The translations under genes were made by a program, and so were the position numbers. Below, piece by piece: positions 35,901-47,568 of a stretch of DNA of 64,000 nt. Within the stretch, counting starts at the first letter, position 1, and each line of letters starts with the position of its first letter. The notes below the pieces were generated by a model. That model did no database searches, was not told the DNA's origin, and saw nothing but the letters and a program-made list of their open reading frames with translations. The DNA lies in NCBI GenBank assembly GCA_037039685.1, contig JAWNGF010000001.1, positions 2,170,001-2,234,000 of the forward strand, written 5' to 3'. The DNA comes from Ceratobasidium sp. AG-K (taxonomy: Eukaryota; Basidiomycota; Agaricomycetes; Cantharellales; Ceratobasidiaceae).

Positions 35901-38029
35901 CTCGGGGACTTGGGCCCCGTCAACCCGGGCGAAAACTGCGCCTGCCACCCCGGCGACGGTTCACCCCCCGACCCGCCTGACCGCGGTGAGATATTGAGTG
36001 GTGCGAACCGGTGTTCGGCGTCTGGCAGCGGTGGAACCTCTTCGCCCGATCCAATCAAGGACATCCGGATGCTGCGCGCGGCCATGGAGACGTACGAGGA
36101 GCGGTAGTGGTCGTAGATGGCGTCGTCGTAGTATCCCCCTGCGTCGGACGAGGTGATGGACCGGACGGATGTCGAGGCGCGGTGGTACGGTGGTCGGACG
36201 GGTGGGAGGTCAAAGTCGTCTTCGGGTGGGTATTGCAGCGTGTCGAGCGAGGGGCGGTCGTCGGACGGTTGGGTGGGTGGGACCTCTTCGCCATAGTCGG
36301 ACTCGTCGTCGGATTCGTCTCGTGCTGTTGGGCTGGATGCTGTCGTTCCCTGGACCGGACTGGCTCCAGCGCCTTCGCTGTTGGACAAGGCCGAGAGTCC
36401 GCCGGCTGGGGGAGCGGTTGTTGGTTCGAGCTCGAATCCAAACGGTGGTGTCGAGGACCGCGATCGTACCGAACCAGGACTTTGGCTTGCTCTTGGGGCG
36501 CCGTTGGTTTCAGGAGTAGGAGTGACCGTTCCGTCCGTATGCGGCGCCATGTTCCCGCCCAAGGTCGCGTTTCCGTCCGGCTTGGTAGGGTGGTCATCGA
36601 GCGAGTCGTCCCGGTACAGTGACGCTTCGTCGCTCTCGCTTTCGTGGGTCGTAACTTGGGCCGCTCCAGTCGCTCTCTGGCTCCCGTTCTCGCTCGGTTG
36701 GCCATAGTCGCTCTCGCTGTCACTTCCGTCGTCTCCTTTGCCTGCCCCAGCACCCAGTAGCCCTCCGATTAACGAAAGCCCGATTCCTACTTCGCCATCC
36801 GAGAGCGTAGACACGACTCGGTTATCTCCTCTGGAGAGCGTCCTATCGCCGTGATCATCAGATGCAACTGAATGGTCAACAGAATACTTGGATTCTCGGT
36901 CGGCTGGATACAGCCTCTCTTCCTGCTCGTGTACCTGGACGTCCAAACTCAAATCGCCATTCGCGAGCGGCGTCTTGACCATCTCGGCCGACGTGAGCGA
37001 CGAGCTGGTCGTATCTGGTTGGAGCGCACTGCCGCTCCGAGCCGGTGCCGGCAACGACAAGCGGTCATCGTGCTGAAACGGGTCGCCAACGCTCGGTGTA
37101 GACGCACGCGACTGGGACGAATCGGGGTCTGGATGCGAGGACTCGGAGGGAAGCTGGGGCGCTTGTGTGTCCCCTTGTTCAGACCGGACAATTTCCGTGC
37201 CTGTTCCTGGGCGGCGAAAGGAGTAGTGGGACGTATCCGAGAGCGGGCTGGCCTCTGTGGACGCCAGACTGTCCAAGGACTGTGATTCCCGCTGAGCCGG
37301 CGGAGAGGTGTGCACGTGGAGGGGTGATCTGGCTTTAGAGTTTGGCGATGGCGTGGAGAGTGCGCGGTCAGTGGGAGAAGCGTCGCGTATGGGAGAAGAA
37401 GGATGAGATGAAATAGACTCTGTTGCGGCTGCTTCTTGGCTCGGTGTGTCGTGCGCTGGGGGTTGGGCAGCCAGCCAGGCAGAGACACCGGTCAGGCTGT
37501 TGCTGGGCTGTGCGTGGATTAGCAATGGCGAGAGAGAGAGATGAGCGACGCACTGTGTGGGCATGGATAATATCAACGGGATGGGAGCGTGCTGGAGAGT
37601 ATGTCGTGTGTGGAACAACGGGGTTGGGTGTTGTTGGAAGGGACACGAGCGAGGCACTGGGAGACGCTGGGTTTCCCGACGCCGGACGACGAGCCATGAC
37701 AGCCCGCTTCAGTTTGCCGTGTATCTGTACATCGGCCATTTTAAAACGGCCCACAACGCCTTCACAGAACCCCTGCAACCGATGAGCACCATCACTAACA
37801 TATCCCGCACGACTTACAAGGTAAAAGCCCGCCTGAGGGAGCTGCATGAGCACAGTGACCTCATCGTCCTGCAAAAGTTCAGCAACAGCACGCCAACGCA
37901 TAAAACACAAACCTTCAGAAACATAAGGTCGCCGTCTTCCTCGGCTACACGGTCCACAATCGCAGTGGCTTTGCCAATCCCCCCCTTGGCCGCAAACCGC
38001 TGCCATCGCGCCAGGTCTGCGCTCTCCAT
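32962..38029 (-). CDS. SH3-TBC domain RabGAP, very long disordered middle
   Basis: The first three exons encode an SH3 domain: GKATAIVDRVAEEDGDLMFLK, then DDEVTVLMQLPQAGFYL and GFCEGVVGRF, joined over GT-AG introns. About 1,200 residues of Ser/Pro-rich disordered sequence follow. A TBC domain closes the protein: LLLEGVPASVRGVVW, LYLTDSKARRMMGLYS, EIIKDIDLYV (arginine-finger region), MVPDVTYSQGLC (glutamine-finger region), SPEEDAFWTFVALMD, then ILSGFFGVVPLEYSCRIWDIFLFEG and a C-terminal helix to TIKK at 32962. TBC proteins stimulate GTP hydrolysis on Rab GTPases. Near 37498 the frame shifts by one base between ANPRTAQQQ and LTGVSAWLAAQ, where CAGCCTGACC has an extra C. The exon junction at the arginine finger (about 33800) could not be settled. 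Starts 89 bp from CDC14, divergently. Confidence 0.85.
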
Positions 38030-38118
38030 CGCGGTCGAGAGAGGGAAGCGCCGTGGCTGAAATTCAAATCAATCCAGCTAAGCGCTGTGTTGGACGCGTC
38101 TATTCCAACGACGACATC
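38030..38118. promoter_or_regulatory. 89-bp shared divergent promoter (SH3-TBC and CDC14)
   Basis: The two start codons at 38029 (minus) and 38119 (plus) face away from each other over 89 bp. No TATA box is present. Both transcripts must start within this space or inside the opposite gene's first exon, so co-regulation is likely (inference). Confidence 0.55.
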
Positions 38119-40667
38119 ATGCCCGAGCTTGCGGATGTGCTTGACGATGTGAGTATAGCGTGTGGTCGATACCCGAGCTAACTTGTTATAGATCTCACTT
38201 AGGTCGTCCAAATCTGTCCAACTCGCAGCTCTCCAGCACCTTCATGCCCTCCTTGCTGACGTTTGCATACGATCCAACGACCCTGCCCAACGCACCCGCT
38301 TCCTTGCTCTCCAAAATGACTTTGAAACCAACAGTGAGCTACCCAAATATACCGTTGCTCCTTCCTAATATCGCCCAGTCGCATCTCGTATTCTTAGCAG
38401 TGGTATCATCTCGGCATCCGCAGCCCTCCGCGCCGTCGAAGAACTCCGTGGCAGACCCAGCACCTCCACCATAGCAGACACAACCCTCCTCGCCCTCTCC
38501 GTCCTCCAAGGCATGGCCCTCATCCACCCCCGAAGCAAAGCCCACATGGGTCGAAGAGCCGGGATCCAGGCAAGTCCCGCATTCTACAAATAACCATCAT
38601 CTCACCCGTAATAGACTTTACTCGATTTGTTAACCGCTCTTCGACACGCTTCCGCTAATCCTGATGACCCCGACGCGTCAGTTTTGCCCGGCATCGACGC
38701 GCCCGACGCTAAACTCGCCTCGGCCCTGTCCCCACTAGCCTGTTCCGTCATCGACACTTTGCTCTGTTTGCTTGTCGACTCGCCCATGGCCCTGAGAGTG
38801 TTTGAGGAATGCAACGGTCTCGAGGTGATTGTGCGCACCCTGAAAAAGGTTATTGGACAGAGCGTTCGGTGAGTGTTTCAACCTAGTGGGGATCAAGTCT
38901 AATCCGACTAGGATGAAATGCCTCGAGTTTTTGTACTTTTATCTCCAAGACGAAGAGGTACTAGCCATCACCGGAGCATCTAATCCCAAATCACCTCCCA
39001 GCCGATCGCGGGCTGGTTCTAAATCCTCACGACCAGCGCTCGACCCTGCTCCAGAAACCCCTCGACGGCCCAAGCCCCAACAAACCCCCTCGACGGACGC
39101 CCGACCCCGAACATGTGCGAAGCCCCTGGAACGAACCGTCAGCGGAAGCTCGACCATCTCGATCGCATCGACTCGCTCAGACGCCGAGCTGCGATCCGTC
39201 TCGCGCGCCTCGAGTCGGTCGACCGCGTCCCATGCGCCCGAAGAACCAGAGAGGCGGTTCCCCCGCACGTCGGTCATGCCGAGTTTATCGTATTCCTCGT
39301 CGACGGTTTCGTCCTCGTCTACGGCCAACGCATATGCCCAACCTTCTACGCCGGCTGAAACCCGCCCGTCTTCGCCGAGTAATGTCAACCAGGAGTGTTT
39401 TGTCCCCCTTCCCGAGTCGCCTGTCAAACCTGGTGCGATGGATACGCCCAAGCCAAAGAGGCGAACGAGGACTGAAGAGACGCCTGCGTCCAAACTCCGA
39501 GACCGGGAGAGGGAGAAAGGCCATGATACACCCCGTGCCAAGGTCCGCTCGCGTGACCAAGTCAATGGCAACGGAAACTTGTTCCCCTCGTCGGGCACGA
39601 GCACACCCTCGTCGAGCAACCCATTCGCGAAACCAAGCGACGTGTTCAGTTCCAAGCCGACGCTCAACTTGTCCCTACTCAAGGGCGACGTGGACTATGA
39701 ACCCGAGAGTCCCAAGAAACGCAAACCGTCCCACACAATAGGCGACGAACTACGTAAACAAGTCGATACGCCCACCAAAGAGCCGTCCAACCCATTCTCG
39801 ACTCCTTCCGAGACTAAACCCGCGAAACACCGTCCGCGGCAGAGCGAGATTCTTCCTAGGCCGGCTGTGATCCGACCTGGACCGCGAATTGTGTCCACGC
39901 CCCCGTGTACGACTCCGACAACGCCGATCGGGACGGGTCCGTCGACGCCTACTTCAGAGGTGACTCTGCCTGTCGTTCGTACGCCTGAACCTGCGAGTGT
40001 GGAGACTCCTGGGCGGAAGAAAAAGGCCGCTATTCCCGGGGGTGCGCGGGTTCCTGGAGCCGCGCGTGAAGGGAGCAGCGACTTGCGCAAGAGCGTGATG
40101 GGTGCGGTCGCCAAGGCTCAGCCTAGCTCTGAAGCGTTGCGACGGAGTCAAGCGAGTACCGAGGCGCTTCAAAAGAGTCCGGCGAGTGGGGAGCTTAGGA
40201 AAACCCCGCCCCGCAGTGGGGACTTGAAGAGCCCAGCTAGCAGCGCCGACTTGCGAAGGAGCAACAACGAGGGGTTACAGAAGAGTCAGGTGGGACAAGA
40301 GGCGAAGCGTCAGGAACCGTTGCGCAAGAGCCAGGCGAGCAGTCCTGATTTGCGGAGGGACAAGGACAGGGAGGACCCCCGGTTAAAGTCGAAAAAGAGC
40401 GTTCCGTCGACGCCTGTTGCCGCTGTCAAGGCTCGGATTAGGATAGATGGAGGGCGGTCGAGTGGAGAGCTCGAGAGGCGCAGTATGGAGTCTGAGAAGC
40501 GGATTAGCTTTGATGAGCCTGCAGCGGCATCGTCGCCTCTGCGAGAGGGTGATAAAAAGTTGGTGCGCTCATCGGCCGAGAAGAAGGAGCTGTTGGGAGC
40601 GTGGTTGGGGAACGTCGATGCGCTGGTCGAGGGTGTTCAGCGCGCGGGTGTTTGGGGACTCCGGTAG
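38119..40667 (+). CDS. Cdc14-family septation initiation network protein with repeat-rich tail
   Basis: The N-terminal ~250 residues read as the fungal Cdc14 (SIN) helical domain: MPELADVLDDISLRSSKSVQ, LAALQHLHALLADVC, RILSSGIISASAALRAVEEL, ADTTLLALSVLQGMALIHP, LLDLLTALRHASANPDDPDA, PLACSVIDTLLCLLVDSPMA, FEECNGLEVIVRTLKKV, MKCLEFLYFYLQDEE. In S. pombe this protein is the partner of the kinase Sid1 and is unrelated to the Cdc14 phosphatase of yeast. Here it is followed by some 560 disordered Ser/Pro-rich residues that end in a series of short basic repeats (40120-40365). Four introns in the first part; the one after RRAGIQ has a GC donor (38570). The last exon is 1.75 kb. Start assigned at the first ATG after the divergent promoter. 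Confidence 0.85.
40120..40365 (+). repeat. Imperfect coding repeat, L-[RKQ]-[KR]-S/T unit
   Basis: In the CDC14 tail the units SEALRRSQAS, TEALQKSPAS, GELRKTPPRS, GDLKSPASS, ADLRRSNNE, EGLQKSQV, EPLRKSQAS and PDLRRDKD follow each other at 9-16 residue spacing. Each carries a basic residue before Ser or Thr. Confidence 0.75.
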
Positions 40668-40973
40668 TCCGTTAGAGCTAACTTACGATATGTTTTACGA
40701 TTTGTTTAATGACCTGTATGCATTCCGATTTCACTTGTTGTTGTTCCACCTCACTGTCACCCGTCACTACGCTCTTTGCAATGTTTATACGCGCATTCAC
40801 TCACCCGATTGGCTACATGGAAGCGATACCGTGTAACCTTGCCTGGCGTGGCTCATAGCCACGAGCTACCGTTACAACTCACCTATGCACCTGATCACGT
40901 GTGCAAACAGAGAATCTTACCACGATCGCCATGTCCTGGCTACGAATACCCGCCCGCTGTTGCAATCGCCCAA
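40668..40973. promoter_or_regulatory. Intergenic/promoter region of YIH1 with CACGTG
   Basis: 306 bp. The motif GATCACGTGTG, with the CACGTG core at 40896-40901, is 73 bp before the YIH1 start. No gene. Confidence 0.4.
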
Positions 40974-42381
40974 ATGATCTCGCGGACTTCTTCTCCCCCT
41001 GTGGAACATACGCCTCTTGAAGACTTGTACGCCTTTTTGGGAAAGATACCAGAACGAGAGCAGGTCTTGTCAGAAATACAAGGTATGACAGCACAACAGC
41101 TTTATTGGGTATCTACTTAGAGACGACAGCTTTGGAGTCCATTTATCTCCCCGAAAATATCCGCGTATGGCCAATATCGCTCTCGCATCCTGATTCCGCA
41201 CACGCCAAAACCCGATTCGAACTCATCACTTCGTACGTACAATTTCCTTCACGAGCACACCCAGCACTAAACTCCCCCAAGCCTCCAGTCTCCACACGAA
41301 GATGTACCCCTACACATCCTCGTCACACTCCTCCCGTCCTACCCAGAAACCTCGCCCCCTCAACTCCAGCTACTCTCTCGCTACGTCGGAGCGTTTAGCG
41401 TTGACCCCGCACTCTCGGGTCCGGTGCTCCGAACGTATTTCTCAAGCCTGACGGGAGTCGCCTGGTCACCTGGAGACGTGGCGGTATTCGACGGGGTCGA
41501 ACACGTCCGGGAACGGGCAGCCGCCTGGTAGGTTTTACGTCACTACAAAAGGGTCGTCTGACTCGTTTGTAGGTACCAGGACCGATTAAGCGAGAAAACG
41601 GAGGGTCAACTTCAACGCGAAATTGAAAAGGATAGCCATGCGCCCGAGCCGGTCGAACAGCCTGTTCCAAAGGAGCTTGCTCCGTCTGTTGAGCTTCCTG
41701 CTGGGATCGAGTTTACGGTTGCTGAGCCTATAACTGATCGCAAGAGCGTGTTTATTGGGCGAGCTTGTAGGATTACACATCATGAGCAGGTTCCTATTAT
41801 ACTCGCCTATTTGATGTCGGATAAACGCATTGCTAGGTGAGTGAGCATGGGTGTATGCGAACTACAAAGTGACTAACCTGGTGTAAAGAGCGGCTCATCC
41901 TATTATCAACGCTTGGAGGTGCACAGTGGACGGAATTATACATCAAGGCAAGATTTCCGGTGGGTATGAGACGCCTTTAGTACACTAACCACCTCACAGA
42001 CAATGATGACGACGGTGAATCGGCAGCTGGACGGGGACTGGCGCATTTACTCCAAATCATGGTACGCATTTTCATGAGCAAGCTCAAACTTGATTCTTAA
42101 ATACCAAAAAGGAACTGGACAATGTCTTGGTTGTTGTTACTAGGTTCTTTGGTGGGTGAGTGTCCAAAGTCGATTTCAGCTGGATCGGTAGTCTGAAACG
42201 TGGGCAGTATCCATTTGGGACCCGATAGATTTAAATGGTACGAAGAGCGTCGATGAGCTATTAAGAAAATACTCACAATATGTTTAGGATCAACCAGTCG
42301 GCTAGAAATGCTCTCGAGCAAGGTGGATTCCTGGAGCAGGCGCCAAGTCATGCTGGAGGTCGCAAAGGAAAACGCCGTTGA
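40974..42381 (+). CDS. YIH1: Yih1/IMPACT, Gcn1-binding inhibitor of Gcn2
   Basis: The N-terminal RWD domain spans several exons: LEDLYAFLGKIPEREQVLSE, ETTALESIYLPENIRVWPI, then VPLHILVTLLPSYPETSPPQ and LQLLSRYVG. A charged linker follows, then the UPF0029/IMPACT domain: GIEFTVAEPITDRKSVFIGRA, QVPIILAYLMSDKRIARAAHP, AWRC, DDDGESAAGRGLAHLLQIM, VLVVVTRFFGGIHLGPDRF. Yih1 competes with the kinase Gcn2 for Gcn1, restraining the amino-acid starvation response. The frame closes with GGRKGKRR and TGA at 42381. An intron between ITS and the RWD core was chosen because it restores LQSPHEDVPLHIL. No oddity seen. Confidence 0.92.
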
Positions 42382-42658
42382 AGTGGTGTTACATGACAAT
42401 ATTACATATTTATAACCACCGCTTAACTCAATCTGTTAACCGAGCCCGATGAGGCGGATGACGAAATTGGGTGTCGGATAAGCATATACAGTACCTGGCT
42501 GGGTGCGCCAATCGACTTTGCGCCTCGAGCACCTGCCCTCGGCCGTACGCGTGATGTTAAGATTCGCACGAGCCCATCCAGCCTTAAAGGCCCCCGCAGC
42601 GGGACGAGCTCGCTTAGCTCCTTCCTTCTTCCGTTTCAATCCAGTTCTGTTTTCAAGG

Positions 42659-44885
42659 ATGGCTTCAAGCTCAAGCAATGTAGGTGTTGCTGGGACGTCA
42701 CTAATGCGGGCCTAATATGATCTCGTTAGTTCTCAGCAGTCAAAGACCAGAGCCTACTCAAGTACCAGGCATTCATCGCCGGGCAGTGGGTCGACGCCAA
42801 AGACGGAGGCAAGATCAAAGTGACGAGTAAGTAGGTGCTTGCGCGTCGCCCTCGCGTTCTGACGAGTCGAGTCAGACCCCGCTACCGGCGAGGTATTGGG
42901 CACTGTCCCCGAGCTTGGCGTACGTAACTGCCATACGGGGAACGAAGCAAACTAAGCTGGTACAACAGGTTGAGGACACAAAGAAGGCCATCGAAGTCGC
43001 GGACGAGGCGTTCAAAACATGGTCCAAGACCACTGCCAAGGTACTTACTCAACAGATACTATTATTGGCCTGAATAACACGACCGTGACTCTAGGAACGC
43101 CATGATATCCTCCAAAAGATGTACAGGCTAATGATCGAGAATGGCGATGATTTGGGCCTAATTATTGTACGAATTGAGCCGGGTGCGGGTCGCGCCCTCA
43201 CTGATTTGTATTTCTTAGACTTTGGAAAATGGAAAGACTCTTGCCGAGGGCAAGGGCGAGAACGCTTATAGCGCATCCTTCGTCGAGGTGGGTTGTCTGA
43301 CCTTTCCGTATAAGGGCCACTAAGTGATCCTGTGACCCTTGTAGTGGTTTGGTAAGCTCGAGTGAACTTCATATGCTTTGTATCGCCACTAATTACACCA
43401 AATTTAGCTGGAGAGGCTGTAAGGACCTATGGAGGTTAGTCAACCGTCATCCTGCTCGACTTGGAGCTAAACTCGGGTCTGCAGAGGTCATTCCATCGCC
43501 AATGCTGAGCCTCAGGAATGTGGTTGTCAAACAACCAGTTGGTACGTTGTGCCCCTTCTAGTTCAAGCGCCTCCTAATCGCAGATGGTCATACAGGTGTG
43601 GCTGCCATCCTCACACCATGGAATTTCCCGAGTGCTATGATTGGGCGAAAGCTTGCCCCAGCACTTGCCGCTGGGTGCACAGTTGTCATCAAACCGCCGT
43701 CGGAGACACCATTCTCTGCTCTGGCACTAGCCGAAGTGAGCTTTCTAGTGCTCTGTTCGCGTACCTGCATTGATGTTTCATAGATTGCTCGTCGTGCCGG
43801 AGTCCCAGATGGTGTGATAAACGTGGTTACTACTGACAAGAACATCAAAGAAGTTGGTCAAGAGTTGTGCGAGAGCAAGATTGTCAAGAAGGTCACGTTT
43901 ACAGGATCCACCCCTGTTGCCAAGCTACTCTCAAAACAAGCAAGCTCAACCTTGAAAAAGTAAGTATCCTTCAAGCCGGTGCGAATTTCGATGTTAATCT
44001 AGTGCCGTGGATAGGGTCTCCTGGGAGGCTGGTGAGCTGCCCGCTGCTTGCTTCAAGGGAATGTGTACTGAGACTACTTCAATTCAGGTGGAAACGCACC
44101 CTTCATCGTCTTTGACGACGCAGACATCGAGAAGGCCGTTGAAGGTGCTATCGCTTCCAAGTTCCGCGGCTCTGGCCAAACGTGTGTTTGTGCAAATAGG
44201 ATCTACGTTCAGTCGTCGGTGTATGCGGACTTTGCCGCTGCGCTCGCCGAAAAAGTCGACTCATTCAAACTTGGAAACGGGATCGATCCTTCGACGTAAG
44301 TAACCGCCTACATCACCACTATCATCGACTAAGATAGACTCGAATACGATCTTAGGACTCACGGCCCATTGATTCATTCGCGAGCAATCGACAAGGTCGA
44401 AGCCCACGTGAAGGATGCAGTTTCTCGTGGAGCATCTGTGCTAGTCGGCGGAAAGCGTGCCGAATCTCTTGGGCCAAACTTCTTTGAGCCTACCGTCTTG
44501 GCCGATGTACCCCATGATGCGGCGTTTGCAGACGAAGAGACATTTGGCCCCGTGGCTGCCCTGATCAAGTACGCGGCCCGCTTGTCTTTGGGACAAGCAT
44601 GATGCTAATGAATCATCCAGGTTCGAGACTGAAGACGAGGTTATCCGTCTCGCAAACAATTCGGATGTCGGGCTCGCAGGATACTTCTACTCGCGGGACG
44701 TAGGTCGGGTTTGGCGCGTAGCTGAAGCTCTGGAGGTCGGTATGGTCGGTACGAATACTGGGCTAATTAGCCAAGCTCAAGTGCCGTTCGGTGGTGTCAA
44801 GGAGAGCGGCCTTGGGCGTGAAGGAGGTCCACATGGAATTGACGAATACATGAACACCAAGCTCATTGTGTTCGGAGGCCTGTAA
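42659..44885 (+). CDS. Succinate-semialdehyde dehydrogenase (ALDH family)
   Basis: About ten exons encode an ALDH of the SSADH class: [78 protein letters not shown] (split here into shorter runs: [33 protein letters not shown]), [11 protein letters not shown], the catalytic Glu in [19 protein letters not shown], the nucleophile Cys in [16 protein letters not shown], and [15 protein letters not shown] near the end. It oxidises succinic semialdehyde to succinate in the GABA shunt. The WEAGG segment uses a 22-nt micro-exon between two introns (43950-44100). A short first exon MASSSSN precedes [12 protein letters not shown]. No mitochondrial presequence, so probably cytosolic (like yeast Uga2). 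Stop at 44885. Confidence 0.92.
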
Positions 44886-46557
44886 ACACTTGAAAGCTTT
44901 GTTTTCGTTACAGTGTACTGTATGTGATTATTTGTTGAATGTACAAGTTTGGATCTCGCGCTAGATGCTTACCACGTAAAGCCCCTAGGTTGTATGCGGG
45001 CTCAACTTTTTTTTCACCGCAAAAGGACGGCGTTTCTCCACCCGCAGTAACCGAGAATCCACAGATAAATGGCACATCATTATATCCACGTAACTTTGGA
45101 ATGAGCACTCTGTTATTCGTATTGGCTGGATTCGCACTCAACTACTTGCAATAACGTCCTGACCTTGGCAGCTCTTCACCCCGTCCTGCCCAACGACGAA
45201 CATTCTACTGCAGTATACACGGCATTCCAAACAGCTTGACTGGTTGTAACAATGTAAGAATCGAAGTCACCGAGTCGGAACATACCTTAGTCCAACCCTC
45301 ATAGGCCGTGCGGTGGACCCACTTGTCTTTATCATAGCTCACTGCAGGGCAGTTACACAACCCAAATCGGAGCGATTAGATTATTTAGACTCTAAATTCT
45401 TGTAGTTACAGGTTGTTGAAACCCTGGAAGGCCGTAACCCCCAGGGGCAGCTTTTTGAATATATGCGCGCTTTCTATATTCTGTTCAATGAGACGATACT
45501 GCGTATCATCTGGACACGGCTCTTTCGCTCACGCGGCCGTTCACTACGGTTACCGAGGCTATATGATGACTTGAAAGGGGACGCGAGGATCGTGTATGGC
45601 AACTTCGTCCATAGTCCTCCCTGGCTCACCCCGAAAGTGGTTATTTCGGGGGTCATGGCCTTTGCTCGGCACCGGCAGAGGCCCAATAGACTTCTTGTAA
45701 GCTTTGTTTCTAGAGCCCACATGCACAAGACAGAACGGACTTCTTTTTGAAATATTCGTCGAATAAGATTCACCCTGCTTGATTAAAACTGTTTGCGGAA
45801 TATAACGGGTCAGCTACTCCAGGACACGCTGCTTATTCCGGAGCATACATAGCGAGTCACCGTGTTCCTGCAGCTTGATTCCCTGCTCCTATATTTTGTT
45901 TATCTATGAAAACCACTATTTATTCATCGCATTATACCAATGAGGCTCATCATAAGCATTGGGTTTCAAGTGCACGTGCGGTGAGCGCATTGATCGTAAT
46001 AAATTCAATTGGATGATTGATTCGCTTCATGTCGAACCACAGAACCACTTGACATGGTGCGATTTGCGCGCGCGTCTGACCATGTGGAGCACTGGTGCTT
46101 GACAGCTTGGAATGATTGAACTAATTGAGTAAAAATAAAATAGAGAAGCGCTTTCACCGCAATTATATGTGCTCTCTGGAGCTAGCCTCCATGGCTATGA
46201 GGCTTTTATGAGGGGTGTAGCTGCGGTAAGTGCAGATATTGGTTTAGCCACACGGCGATCACGTGTGGAAACACGAAGAAACAATGGAAATGGGAGCCGG
46301 GGAGATGCCCGCTCCAGAGACCGGATTTTGCTCGAAGGAAGGGTGGATCAATACAACGTAGCACAGGCGGAGCGTGCATACAACTATGATCGGTCAGGTC
46401 TAATCGACCACGTATTTTGATCGGGCTATTGTTTTTATCATAATAAAATGACCCGTTTTTGGTTTGGTGTTGGCTCACACTGGGCTCAATTTTTGGGAAA
46501 ATGAACACTAATAAAAACACGTCGCTGACTATCTACACACTCGTACATCTATTAAGA
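44886..46557. other. Long convergent intergenic region
   Basis: 1.67 kb between the ends of SSADH and cytochrome b5, the largest gene-free stretch. Frames up to 99 codons, none protein-like. Two CACGTG sites (45973-45978 and 46260-46265). The second lies in an inverted repeat, CCACACG at 46248-46254 and CGTGTGG at 46262-46268. No transposon ends or tRNA recognised. Confidence 0.55.
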
Positions 46558-47195
46558 TTAAGAGAGATAGAACCTCCAAGCGAGATACGCGCCCAAAGCA
46601 GCCAACGGGATGAAATAAGTTACGCTTCGTAGAGGTCATGAGTGGGTAGTAAGATAAGAATCGAAGTGGGGGCTTACCTGCCCGAATCAGATTGGTTGGA
46701 TTTGCTGTTCGCAGACGGGTTGATTTTGGGTGCGGAAATCTACAGATGGAGGATAGCGGGTCAGCTACGCATGTAGTGGTCATGAACCATACGTACGGGT
46801 GCGCCCTCAAAGTCTCCAATATACAAGCCCTGGAGGATCTCACGAGCTTCGTCAGAGTGTCCGACGTCCTCGAATGCCTCGGTGGCGTCTTTGCCTACAC
46901 AATAGCTTGAGAACAGGCGCGGTTGATGCGCGTAAAGAAAACGTACCGCCCTCGGCCAGGATGACCTCATCTCCTCCCGGATGCTAGAAAAAAAAAATCA
47001 GAAAAAGGGTTATGATGCGCATAGAGCCATCTATACCTCATCCAGGAACTTGGTCACGTCGTAAACTAGAGCCAAAGGTCAGCCTATGAAAGTTTATAAA
47101 CGAGGCGCAGACAAACCTTTGCCGTGAATGAGCGCGTAAAAGCTGTCCTTGTTGTTGTGCTCCTTGAGTTGTTCGAGCTTGAAGGTCTTGGACAT
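46558..47195 (-). CDS. CYB5: Cytochrome b5, tail-anchored
   Basis: Six small exons. [20 protein letters not shown], then [23 protein letters not shown] (first heme His), [20 protein letters not shown] (second heme His in GHSDEAR), LYIGDFEG. A short polar linker ([19 protein letters not shown]) leads to one C-terminal membrane helix, [20 protein letters not shown], ending at 46558. This is the standard ER cytochrome b5 of about 125 residues, which donates electrons to desaturases, sterol enzymes and P450s. A CCAAT motif at 47300-47304 lies about 105 bp upstream. It faces the Tea4-like gene divergently. Confidence 0.93.
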
Positions 47196-47568
47196 GACGA
47201 ACGTAAGAGGAGGGAGAGGTGGATGGTAGGTGGTGGTTAGGAACACTTATTATTCTTGCCGCGGGTTTAAGTATTGGACCATGACCTGATCGAAGCCGGC
47301 CAATCAGAATGTGCCGCATTCCATTTGCCCAGCGGACGCCGGTCAGGCTTCATTTCGCACTTTGCTTGCAGCATGACACGCGCGGGTTGACATTAGATGT
47401 ACCTGTATGGCAATGCTTCTTACCACGAGTCCCTGGGCTGTTGACGAATTCATCACATATTTTAAGCAGTCTTCGGTGGTTACTATGCGTTACGTGTAGC
47501 ATTTGGAGGCGCCAGGCGCTAGGTCGTGTTGTGATCTCCGGTTTCGGACTACGCTCATCGGCAAGAGA
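47196..47568. other. Divergent promoter between CYB5 and the Tea4-like gene
   Basis: 373 bp with a CCAAT box (47300-47304, plus strand GGCCAATCAG). No gene. Confidence 0.45.

Noticed and set aside
36055..36753. Long antisense frames (up to 232 codons) opposite the SH3-TBC gene, also at 34434-35001
   Set aside because: They mirror a GC-rich, Ser/Pro-rich coding exon. Their Arg/Thr/Pro-rich products have no motifs and are shadows of the minus-strand gene.
44886..46557. Transposon or tRNA in the large intergenic region
   Set aside because: No terminal repeats, target-site duplication, transposase-like frame or tRNA A/B boxes were found by eye.
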